Assembly: GCA_946409635.1 (NCBI GenBank)
Contig: CAMJXD010000005.1
Location: 1-60,546 of the forward strand
Direction: 5' to 3'
Length of the DNA: 60,546 bases
From: an uncultured Prevotellaceae bacterium
GTDB taxonomy: Bacteria > Bacteroidota > Bacteroidia > Bacteroidales > Muribaculaceae
Below the pieces are notes generated by a model. The model saw only the letters and a program-made list of their open reading frames with translations. It had not been told where the DNA came from and made no database searches. Position 1 is the first letter of the stretch. Each line of letters starts with the position of its first letter. Shown piece by piece: positions 42,976 through 49,860 of the stretch. The position numbers and the translations under genes were made by a program.

Positions 42976-43613
42976 TCAATGCGACAATGATGACCGTCAA
43001 CCCGTTTGGCGAGAACCTGTATATCCTGTGGGACGAGGCTACGCGCGAGGCCGTGGTTGTTGACCCTGGCATGATGCGCGAGGCCGAGCGCGACATGGTG
43101 ACCAAGTTTATTGAGGGTCAAGAGCTCAACGTTAAGCACATCCTTCTCACCCACCTGCACATCGATCACATCGCCAGCGCACGCTGGCTGGCCGACAAGA
43201 CGGGCGCTGACGTGTACGGTAACGCCCAGGATGCCCAGTTGGGGCTGGAGCTGCCCGATCAAATCGCTCATTTTCGCATCAATGTCGAGGCTGAGCCCTT
43301 GACGCTCGACCGCTACTTGATTGATGGTGATACTATTCCCCTGGGTGATGAAACCATCCAGGTGCTACACGTCCCGGGTCACAGTCCTGGCGGTCTGGCA
43401 TTCTATTTGCCACAAAGTGGACTGCTCATCAGCGGCGACACCATCTTCAACGGCAGCGTGGGCCGCACCGACTTGTGGGGCGGCGACATGGCTCAACTGC
43501 TCAACAGTATCCGCGAGAAAATCTATACGCTACCCGACGAGACCGTCATCGCCTCGGGTCACGGCCCATCGACCACCGTCGCCGACGAGAAACGCTTCAA
43601 CCCCTTTCTGTAA
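42972..43613 (+). CDS. MBL-fold metallohydrolase (glyoxalase II-like)
   Basis: A 213-residue cytoplasmic metallo-beta-lactamase-fold enzyme. The metal motif is THLHIDH (H61, H63, D65, H66). Further ligands are in VPGHSPGG and the late SGHGPSTT. The small size and motif spacing match YcbL-type glyoxalase II-like hydrolases, so a thioester such as S-lactoylglutathione or another thiol adduct may be the substrate; this is an inference. It is translationally coupled to rsmG. Its stop codon's last base is the first base of a heptamer array. Confidence 0.9.
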   Translation: MINATMMTVNPFGENLYILWDEATREAVVVDPGMMREAERDMVTKFIEGQELNVKHILLTHLHIDHIASARWLADKTGADVYGNAQDAQLGLELPDQIAHFRINVEAEPLTLDRYLIDGDTIPLGDETIQVLHVPGHSPGGLAFYLPQSGLLISGDTIFNGSVGRTDLWGGDMAQLLNSIREKIYTLPDETVIASGHGPSTTVADEKRFNPFL

Positions 43614-43646
43614 GTTAATAGTTAATAGTTAACAGTTAATAGTTGG
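43613..43646 (+). repeat. Heptamer array, AGTTAAY type, after the MBL gene
   Basis: AGTTAAT, AGTTAAT, AGTTAAC, AGTTAAT and a partial AGTTGG, all exactly 7 nt apart. It begins at the last base of the MBL stop codon. Confidence 0.8.
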
Positions 43647-43682
43647 CATCCGCACTCTTTGAAAGAATGAGTACGGATGCCA
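43644..43682. terminator. Hairpin between the MBL gene and the outer-membrane protein gene
   Basis: GGCATCCGCACTC (43645-43657) pairs with GAGTACGGATGCC (43669-43681), one C-A mismatch, plus a closing T-A pair. It lies between convergent genes and between two heptamer arrays. There is no T-run. Confidence 0.6.
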
Positions 43683-43723
43683 CTCCTGACTTCTCACTTC
43701 TCTCCGAGCACTCCTCACTTCTC
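43682..43723 (+). repeat. Heptamer array, ACTTCTC type, overlapping the end of the outer-membrane protein gene
   Basis: Six 7-nt units: ACTCCTG, ACTTCTC, ACTTCTC, TCCGAGC, ACTCCTC, ACTTCTC; the fourth is degenerate. The last unit overlaps the stop codon of the minus-strand gene (TCA on the plus strand, 43722-43724). Confidence 0.7.
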
Positions 43724-44576
43724 AAAGTGAAATGATGCCGCCTAGCGTCCAGGTGTTCTTGATCTCGGGGCCGAATCCCTTCTTGAATACGCTGCAGGGG
43801 CTATAGCGGCAGTAAACGCCAAAGCGATTATAGGACAAAGCGCCATATACATCAAAGGTCAGCTTGTTCTGCTTGATGCCGCGATAGGACACATCGTGGT
43901 GGGTCTTGTTGACCTTATAATGGGTGTTGCACTTGGCATACACGTTCCAGTTCATGGTCCCGCCCAGTGTGATGTGGAATTTTTTACCGATGAACTGCTG
44001 GAACTGGAGCGGAAACTGGATGGTCCTGACCGAGATGACCGACGAACGGTCGACGGTGCCCTCGGGATAAGACTCGATGCCCACAATGTTGGTCGCCTCG
44101 TCCATGACGAAACAGTTGGGGCGCTTGAGCGAGAAGCGCTTGTTGTCATAGCCCACGCCTATCGAGAACTGCTGCCCATGCAGGGTGTTGTAATTGAGGC
44201 TGGCCAAGTTGAGGAGACCCCAGTTGAAGCTGTTGTTGACCAGATCATAGGAAGTGGCGAGTCCTGCTCCAAAGTATAATCCCGAGCACACGATGCTCCA
44301 GTGATATTCCTTGTTGCTGCTCTTCTTGAACGGGAAGTTCAGTTCCCAGTCGCTGGTGGTGTGGACGGTGTCGTTGGAGGAATGCTGCACGGTGTAAGTG
44401 TAACTGTAATCCTCTTTGTCCTTCTTTCCCACGACATTGACACGTGTGCCAGTGCTGGTCTCGGTGATGATGACCTGGTTGGGAGACTCAATAACGGTTA
44501 CCGTGTCGGCCGATTGGCCCAACATCGTCGTTACTGCCACGATGGCAGTGATGATAAATAAAGAAATCTTCTTCAT
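43722..44576 (-). CDS. Putative outer-membrane protein (paralogue A)
   Basis: A 284-residue exported protein (signal peptide of about 20 residues, MKKISLFIITAIVAVTTMLG). After a charged linker, residues about 92-284 alternate in the way of a beta-barrel and match the protein encoded at 46147-46923 over their whole length. Shared blocks include NYNTLHGQ/NYNSLHGQ, TIQFPL, MNWN, YCRYSP and GPEIKNTW. Function unknown; no TonB or plug domain. It is the last gene of the sigma, anti-sigma, DUF6108-like run, 24 nt after its neighbour, so it is a good candidate target of that sigma factor. Confidence 0.75.
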   Translation of the reverse strand: MKKISLFIITAIVAVTTMLGQSADTVTVIESPNQVIITETSTGTRVNVVGKKDKEDYSYTYTVQHSSNDTVHTTSDWELNFPFKKSSNKEYHWSIVCSGLYFGAGLATSYDLVNNSFNWGLLNLASLNYNTLHGQQFSIGVGYDNKRFSLKRPNCFVMDEATNIVGIESYPEGTVDRSSVISVRTIQFPLQFQQFIGKKFHITLGGTMNWNVYAKCNTHYKVNKTHHDVSYRGIKQNKLTFDVYGALSYNRFGVYCRYSPCSVFKKGFGPEIKNTWTLGGIISL

Positions 44577-44600
44577 AATGCGATTGTGTATTGATTGTGA

Positions 44601-45047
44601 TTATTTCCTGATCAACTTCTTGATTTTAGCCGCACTGGCTTCACCTTCCATATAGATGAGCGTGACGACATTTTTGGGCGACTTGCGCGCGAGATTCTGG
44701 TTAAGGAAGAAGATGTAACGATTGGTACGTTTTTGCCTGGGCATCGTGTAAAAACCATAATACAGCTGCCCATTGCGATACTCCACTTCCTTGTCAACCG
44801 CCTGTGAACCGTCCTTAACAACTAGGTTTTCGATGATTTCGGCCTGTGTCTTGTCGGTCACGGTCACGCTGTGATAGACTGTGAGGCCATATTCCCGGGC
44901 CTGCGAGCCAGTGACGATAATCTCGGTAGCACCGGCGGCCTTCTTGTATCGCCCGTCAAACAAACGATTGATATTCAGTCCGTTCTGGGCCATTGCTGCC
45001 ATCGAGGCGAATAGGCAGGTCAGGATAATAAGGGTTATTCGTTTCAT
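44601..45047 (-). CDS. Small secreted protein, DUF6108-like (tentative)
   Basis: A 148-residue protein with a signal peptide (MKRITLIILTCLFASMAAMA). The mature part includes GLNINRLFDGRYKKAAGATE, a central KTQAEIIENLV, then strand-like YYGFYTMP and NRYIFFLN and a basic C-terminus (AAKIKKLIRK). I think it belongs to DUF6108, a Bacteroidales family found near ECF sigma genes, but this is recalled, not searched. No catalytic motif. It lies 12 nt after the putative anti-sigma gene and 24 nt before the outer-membrane protein gene, so it is part of that operon. Confidence 0.65.
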   Translation of the reverse strand: MKRITLIILTCLFASMAAMAQNGLNINRLFDGRYKKAAGATEIIVTGSQAREYGLTVYHSVTVTDKTQAEIIENLVVKDGSQAVDKEVEYRNGQLYYGFYTMPRQKRTNRYIFFLNQNLARKSPKNVVTLIYMEGEASAAKIKKLIRK

Positions 45048-45059
45048 ATCTGTCTGGTG

Positions 45060-45521
45060 TTAGTCGTTTTCGGTTTCCAGTGCTTCGCCCAGGCTCGACA
45101 GTTGTGATGCCATGCCCTGGGCGGCATTGTCCATGTTACTCAAGTCATTCTCGATAAGAGCCATCACTTCTTCATCGTCATTGATGGTCACCCCGTTGAC
45201 ATAGGCAATGCATTGGTCGGCTGGTTGGCTCTGGTGCCACAGGACATAGCCGCCTATAGTCAAAATGACGGCGATGGATGCTGCTATGCCCATCATGCGC
45301 CGGCGCAGTGGATTGGCAGCCTGGTGCCTCTTGTAGTGACGATGGGCCGCAAAGTAGCCCATGACCACACGGGCGTCATCGATAGTCTCACTCTCCCACG
45401 GGCAGTGGGAGAGAGCCCAGCGCAATTCGCATTCCTCCTCGAGGGTGGTATCACCATTGAAGTAGCGCTCGATGAGCGTTTCCAGAACGGCTTGACTGCT
45501 GATGTGATGTAATTCTTTCAT
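45060..45521 (-). CDS. Putative anti-sigma factor, single-pass membrane protein
   Basis: A 153-residue protein with no signal peptide. The cytoplasmic N-terminal part (1-75) has LIERYFNGDTTLEEECELRW, the pattern at the start of FecR-like anti-sigma proteins in Bacteroidota. One membrane helix follows (about 77-95, MMGIAASIAVILTIGGYVLW), then a ~55-residue acidic periplasmic tail. It begins 2 nt after the sigma-factor gene ends, an arrangement typical of sigma/anti-sigma pairs. It lacks the zinc HxxxCxxC motif and the periplasmic FecR domain, so it is a minimal version. The role is inferred from topology, motif and position. Confidence 0.7.
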   Translation of the reverse strand: MKELHHISSQAVLETLIERYFNGDTTLEEECELRWALSHCPWESETIDDARVVMGYFAAHRHYKRHQAANPLRRRMMGIAASIAVILTIGGYVLWHQSQPADQCIAYVNGVTINDDEEVMALIENDLSNMDNAAQGMASQLSSLGEALETEND

Positions 45522-45523
45522 GA

Positions 45524-46024
45524 CTAGTTTTCTTTTCTTTTACGGTAAATCTCTCGCACCCGTTTACGGGCCCGGCTGAGTTCTACCCGGACCGTAGCCG
45601 GCTGCATTCCCAAAGCGACAGCAATCTCGTCAAACTCCATTCCCCGCACTTCCCTCATGTCGATGATTGCACGCTGATTGTCGGACAATTCCTTGTGGAT
45701 GATGTCACAGACTTGTAGATAAGCAGTTTCGAGTTCTGTATCGTCGATCTCGGCCACGACCTCGGGTGCATGCTCGATGGAAACGTCGCTGCGATGAGCG
45801 TTGCGGCGGGCGATGTCTATGCTGGTATTGCGCACCGTGGTTATGCCAGCACCCCGTGCATGCTGTGAGCTGAGATAGTTGCTGTGCTGCTGCCAGAGCT
45901 TGACAAATGCATCCTGTACAGCATCGGCTGCATCATCACGGTTACCCGTGATGCGCTGTGCAAGCGAGAGCATCTGCTCCCTCAAAGCAGTGAAAGCGCT
46001 GGTGATGCGGTCAGGTTGGTTCAT
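45524..46024 (-). CDS. ECF-type RNA polymerase sigma factor
   Basis: A 166-residue sigma-70 family protein with only regions 2 and 4. Region 2 includes LAQRITGNRDDAADAVQDAF with VKLW (about 16-45). Region 4 ends with the helix-turn-helix ALGMQPATVRVELSRARKRV (about 137-156). The linker is acidic (APEVVAEIDDTELETAYLQ). It is first in a four-gene run with the putative anti-sigma factor, the DUF6108-like protein and outer-membrane protein A. I infer an envelope-stress response, but the signal is unknown. Confidence 0.93.
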   Translation of the reverse strand: MNQPDRITSAFTALREQMLSLAQRITGNRDDAADAVQDAFVKLWQQHSNYLSSQHARGAGITTVRNTSIDIARRNAHRSDVSIEHAPEVVAEIDDTELETAYLQVCDIIHKELSDNQRAIIDMREVRGMEFDEIAVALGMQPATVRVELSRARKRVREIYRKRKEN

Positions 46025-46085
46025 CGTTTAATCAATGTTTTCTATATACTAGACGCAGCAACAGGCGAAATGTAACATCAATTGA

Positions 46086-46121
46086 CAAAAAAAAGAAGTT
46101 TTGGATTAATTCCAAAACTTC
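46086..46121 (-). terminator. Terminator of outer-membrane protein B gene
   Basis: GAAGTTTTGGA (46095-46105) and TCCAAAACTTC (46111-46121) form an 11-bp stem with a 5-nt loop. On the minus strand it is followed by eight T (46094-46087). It separates this gene from the sigma-factor operon. Confidence 0.9.
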
Positions 46122-46146
46122 CATTTCCTTGCCATGGGCGTTGAAG

Positions 46147-46923
46147 TTAGAGTCCCATCGCGATTCCCACAGTCCAGGTGTTCTTGATCTCGGGGCCATA
46201 GCCATCCTTGAAGAACTTGCCGGGGCTGTATCGGCAGTAAAGGCCAAACTTGTTCCATGAGAGAGCACCCATGACGTCGATGCCGATCTTTTGCTGCTTG
46301 AGTTTCTTGAACTTAGTATCATGTACCACATTGTCCATTTCATAATGATTGTCGACCCGGGCATAGGTGTTCCAGTTCATGATGCCGGCAACCGTGACGT
46401 TCAGTTTCTTGACAATCCTCTGCGAAAACATCAGCGGGAACTGGATGGTCCACATGTTGAGGTTGGATGACCTTTTCTTGATCTGGTCAACGTCGATTGA
46501 GGGGTATTCATCAACCACGACTATATTGCCAGCGTCACGCACGAGCATGTTAGGGCGCTTGATGCTATAAGAGCGGTGGTGAATGCCCACACCCAGCGAG
46601 ATGTTTTGTCCGTGAAGGCTATTGTAGTTGACGGCGGCAAAATTGAGCAGACCGATTTCAAACGAATTGTTGATGGTCTCCCAACTGTGCTTCACGCCCA
46701 TGCCGACATAAAAACCGCTTGTCGTGACTGACCAGTGCTTGGTGCTCTCGTCGTTGTTGGCAAAGGGGTGCTGATAGGCCGACTCATTATCGTTGTCGCC
46801 GTCTTGTGCCTCGGTGGCAACTTGGGGCAATGCATTGTCGCTAGCGGCTGCGTCGTTGGCGCTTGTTGCATTCATCTGGCTCATGGCAAGCATGGCTGTA
46901 ATCAAAAGTACAATTTTTTTCAT
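46147..46923 (-). CDS. Putative outer-membrane protein (paralogue B)
   Basis: A 258-residue exported protein (signal peptide MKKIVLLITAMLAMSQMNA). A low-complexity Asp/Asn/Ala linker to about 55 precedes about 200 residues that align end to end with the product of 43722-44576, including the same terminal GPEIKNTW block. It is probably a small beta-barrel with unknown cargo or partner. It is encoded just upstream of the sigma-factor operon but ends at its own terminator; the two paralogues therefore bracket the sigma, anti-sigma and DUF6108-like genes. Confidence 0.75.
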   Translation of the reverse strand: MKKIVLLITAMLAMSQMNATSANDAAASDNALPQVATEAQDGDNDNESAYQHPFANNDESTKHWSVTTSGFYVGMGVKHSWETINNSFEIGLLNFAAVNYNSLHGQNISLGVGIHHRSYSIKRPNMLVRDAGNIVVVDEYPSIDVDQIKKRSSNLNMWTIQFPLMFSQRIVKKLNVTVAGIMNWNTYARVDNHYEMDNVVHDTKFKKLKQQKIGIDVMGALSWNKFGLYCRYSPGKFFKDGYGPEIKNTWTVGIAMGL

Positions 46924-46984
46924 TACTCAGTTCTTTATTAATTTATACAATTTTAAGGGGTTATACATAGCTGTTATAACCAGA

Positions 46985-47665
46985 CTACCTCAGGCGGTAG
47001 AAGTAGCCCAGTGAAACCACAATCGACATCGAGTTAGAGCTGGAGAAGACGTCGGTCTTGTGGCTGGAGAAGACATCGGCGAGGCCGTAGTAGAATCGCC
47101 CCTCGAGCAACAGTGAGTGGCGGGCATTGAGGTTGAGTTCCAAACCCGCACCGGCACAGATGCCATAGTCGAGACGGCTGTTGATGTCCATCGTCATCTG
47201 CTCGATGCGGCGCGCGTTGAGGGAGAAGTACTCCATGCTGGCCGCGTTGCGGTAGTCGTAGTTCGACGAGATGCCGTCGGCAATCATCACATTGAGTTCC
47301 GGCCCAAGGTTGAAGAAGCCTTTCACCCGGTTGTTGCCAAAGAAGATATGGGTCATTATCGGGAGTTCCAAATAGGTGAACCGATGTGAATAACTATAGT
47401 CAGCGGCATCGTAGGCCTCTTTCCATCCACGCTGCGTGACATTGAGCTCGGCCATCAAGCCGAAATGGTTCTCCTCGATATAACGGAACATTGCGCCTGC
47501 TGTCATGCCAGGCAGCATTGCCTGTTGCACCGATGGGTTGAAATTCACCCTCGAGAGGGTTGCTCCGCCCTTGGCACCGACGGCGATGGTACCCTCGTAG
47601 TGGGTCTGTCCCATGGCCGTTATGGCCAGCACCAGTACAGTCAATATCGAGGCCAGGCGTTTCAT
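46985..47665 (-). CDS. PorT-like outer-membrane beta-barrel protein
   Basis: A 226-residue exported barrel (signal peptide MKRLASILTVLVLAITAMGQ). Features of the PorT/OMP_b-brl_2 group are IAVGAKGGATLSRVNFNP near the mature start, FGLMAELNVTQRGW (about 68-81), LELPIMTHIFF, and the terminal SIVVSLGYFYRLR with aromatic last strand. PorT in Porphyromonas belongs to type IX secretion, but many proteins of this family do not, and no por/gld gene is nearby, so I use only the fold name. Its ATG overlaps the LysM gene stop by 4 nt, so the two are co-translated. Confidence 0.85.
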   Translation of the reverse strand: MKRLASILTVLVLAITAMGQTHYEGTIAVGAKGGATLSRVNFNPSVQQAMLPGMTAGAMFRYIEENHFGLMAELNVTQRGWKEAYDAADYSYSHRFTYLELPIMTHIFFGNNRVKGFFNLGPELNVMIADGISSNYDYRNAASMEYFSLNARRIEQMTMDINSRLDYGICAGAGLELNLNARHSLLLEGRFYYGLADVFSSHKTDVFSSSNSMSIVVSLGYFYRLR

Positions 47666-49698
47666 TTCACGTGCACGGTAATTTGATGATCGGTCGAGAA
47701 ATGGATGATGTCGATAGCCTGGTTGGTGAAACCGCGCCAGTTATCACCACGCTCCCAGCGGAAGCTCGTCTGAACTCCCTCATAGAGCGGAGTGTCCTCG
47801 TCGATGCGTCCATCGGATGCCAATGACTTGAGCAGATACATGCCTGTGTCCCAACCATACAGGGCCATGTGTGGCTCGCCGGTCAAGGGGTCACCGTCGA
47901 AGTTGGCCTTGTAGGCCGCCTCGAGGTTGCGCGTACGGTAGCCCTTGGCATTGAAGAAGCGCGAGAACATATAGGTGTCGATGTCCTGAAGGTCGGTCTG
48001 GTAGTCCTTGAGATAGAGCACATACTCGGGGTAGGCGATGAGTGCCATGTCGCAGTCAAAGCGCTCACTCTTCACTTGCTTGAGCGCCTTGATATACTTC
48101 TTGATGAGGTTCTTGTCGCCCGACGACGGGATAAAGACATACTTTGACCCCGGATCCATACGGTTAGAGATGTCATCGTATGACAGCTCATTGTTGACGT
48201 TGATCGTGACGTTGTTGTACTTCTTGCCGTTGATGTGGCGACGAATGTGCTCAAACATCTCCTTGTCATTGTCACCGGCGGCAGCCAAGAAGATGACGTT
48301 GTATCCCTTGAATTGTTCATCGAACCAGTGCATGACGTTGTGCATCAGCTCACCGGTAGGGGTGTTGACTTGGTATACATAGGGATTGTCGAGGTAGTCA
48401 TCGTTCTTGGTCGTGAAGCAGTTGAGGACAGGCACTCCGTTGGCTTTGCCGAAGGCGTTGATGCGCGCTAGCTGCTGTGGCTCGCTGGGAGCGATGATGA
48501 GATTCATTGTCTTGAGTTCGGGTATAGCCAGGATGCTGTCGGTGACATTGAGGTTGTGCTGGGTGTCATAGACCTTGAGGTTGATGTGCCGGGGTGAATC
48601 CTTGGCGGCATTGTCCATTGCAAGCAGGAATCCCTTGTAGAAATCGGTATAGAGATAGGCCTGCTTGGGCGGAGCACTCTTGTGGAGCTGGAAAGGCAGC
48701 ACCATGGCAATGTTGACCACATCCTGGAGCTGTTTTTCCACCAGATTGTCGTAGATGTCATTGATGCGTGGGCTGTAATACTGTCGCAGCTCTTCTAAGG
48801 GTATCGTCGCCATCTCGCCGGTGACGCGCTCGGTGAAGGGCTTGGGCAAAATGATGGTTTTGCCCTTCTTGGCCTTCTTCATGTCGGGATTGGCCGCTTT
48901 GAGCTCCTGTTCGGTGATGCCGTTGGCTGCTGCAATGGAAGCAAACGTCTCGCCGCGCTTCACCTCATACTTGTAGTTGCGGCGTCCCTGGCGCTCGTAG
49001 ATGAACGGCAGAGCCGAATTGGGGACGATTTTCACTTTGGCTCCAGCGACATATTCCTCGGGCTTGAGGCCGGGATTGGCCAGGATAATGCCCTCGATGG
49101 TCGCATTATACTGCTTGGCTATCGTGTAAATGTCCTCACCGGCAAGGATAGTGTGAAATACCGGGTCGGACCCTTCGGGTACCGAAATCTGGGGTGAAGC
49201 GGCTGTACCATGTTCAAAGGCGTTGCGCACCTGCTGTCCGGCATCGACAGAGGCATGGCCAGCCTTACTCTGTGGGATGGTCAGTTGTTGTCCGGCCTTA
49301 ATTCCGTTTTCCGACCCAGGATTGGCGGCGACCAGCTCGTCGACAGTCAGGCCATAACGCTTGGCTAGGCCATATAGCGTCTCGCCTTGCTCGACCAGAT
49401 GGACAGTCCTGGTTGACTGGGGTGCGGCTGCAGCGGTTGCAGCCTGTTTACCCTCGACAGGGAACCGAAGGGTCATGCCGGCAGTGATGCCCTCGGCTGC
49501 ATCGGGATTGTTCTTGATGATATAGTCCTTGGTGAGGCCCAACTTGGCTGCAATATCATAGATACTCTCGTTGGAGCCCGTCATATAATAGTAGTACTCG
49601 GTACCATTGATGACGGTTTTAGGCAGGTTTAATTGGGCAGAAGATGCCAAAGCGACCATAGCCAAAGTCGCTAGAGCGATGAAATATTTTACTTTCAT
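47662..49698 (-). CDS. LysM-repeat protein with periplasmic-binding-protein-like domain
   Basis: A 678-residue exported protein starting at MKVKYFIALATLAMVALASS; an ATG two codons earlier is also possible. Four LysM or LysM-like repeats occupy about 25-70, 103-148, 180-225 and 240-285; the best is VEQGETLYGLAKRYGLTVDE. From about 325 to the end is a periplasmic-binding-protein type I fold (INIAMVLPFQL-like start, KGFLLAMDNAAKD, LIIAPSEPQQLARI), as in the family of ABC substrate-binding or LpoA-like proteins. A role in peptidoglycan-linked envelope assembly is likely but unproven. It overlaps the PorT-like gene. Confidence 0.85.
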   Translation of the reverse strand: MKVKYFIALATLAMVALASSAQLNLPKTVINGTEYYYYMTGSNESIYDIAAKLGLTKDYIIKNNPDAAEGITAGMTLRFPVEGKQAATAAAAPQSTRTVHLVEQGETLYGLAKRYGLTVDELVAANPGSENGIKAGQQLTIPQSKAGHASVDAGQQVRNAFEHGTAASPQISVPEGSDPVFHTILAGEDIYTIAKQYNATIEGIILANPGLKPEEYVAGAKVKIVPNSALPFIYERQGRRNYKYEVKRGETFASIAAANGITEQELKAANPDMKKAKKGKTIILPKPFTERVTGEMATIPLEELRQYYSPRINDIYDNLVEKQLQDVVNIAMVLPFQLHKSAPPKQAYLYTDFYKGFLLAMDNAAKDSPRHINLKVYDTQHNLNVTDSILAIPELKTMNLIIAPSEPQQLARINAFGKANGVPVLNCFTTKNDDYLDNPYVYQVNTPTGELMHNVMHWFDEQFKGYNVIFLAAAGDNDKEMFEHIRRHINGKKYNNVTINVNNELSYDDISNRMDPGSKYVFIPSSGDKNLIKKYIKALKQVKSERFDCDMALIAYPEYVLYLKDYQTDLQDIDTYMFSRFFNAKGYRTRNLEAAYKANFDGDPLTGEPHMALYGWDTGMYLLKSLASDGRIDEDTPLYEGVQTSFRWERGDNWRGFTNQAIDIIHFSTDHQITVHVK

Positions 49699-49771
49699 AA
49701 TCAATTGATTGTATAATCGCGCTTAAAGTAATGATTCAAATAATACAGCCATTAAGGCTTAAAATAATGGG

Positions 49772-49779
49772 CAAATTTA
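49772..49779 (-). promoter_or_regulatory. Promoter -7 box of the LysM gene
   Basis: Minus-strand TAAATTTG, 73 nt before the ATG. No clear -33 TTG. Confidence 0.5.
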
Positions 49780-49860
49780 GTAATAAATACTAGATTTGCC
49801 ATCCAATGTGGCTGATTTTTTATAGAAAAAACTCGCGCCACGGGTCAATTGTCACGAGCG

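Noticed and set aside
16962-43723. CRISPR array as an explanation for the short repeats.
   Set aside because: The repeats are head-to-tail 7-mers without unique spacers, and no cas gene is present.
46052-46076. GTTAC, 16 nt, CGTC on the minus strand upstream of the sigma-factor gene, as an autoregulated ECF promoter.
   Set aside because: The CGTC and spacing fit an ECF promoter, but the upstream element lacks the usual AAC core in the right orientation and no second copy is seen before the barrel genes.
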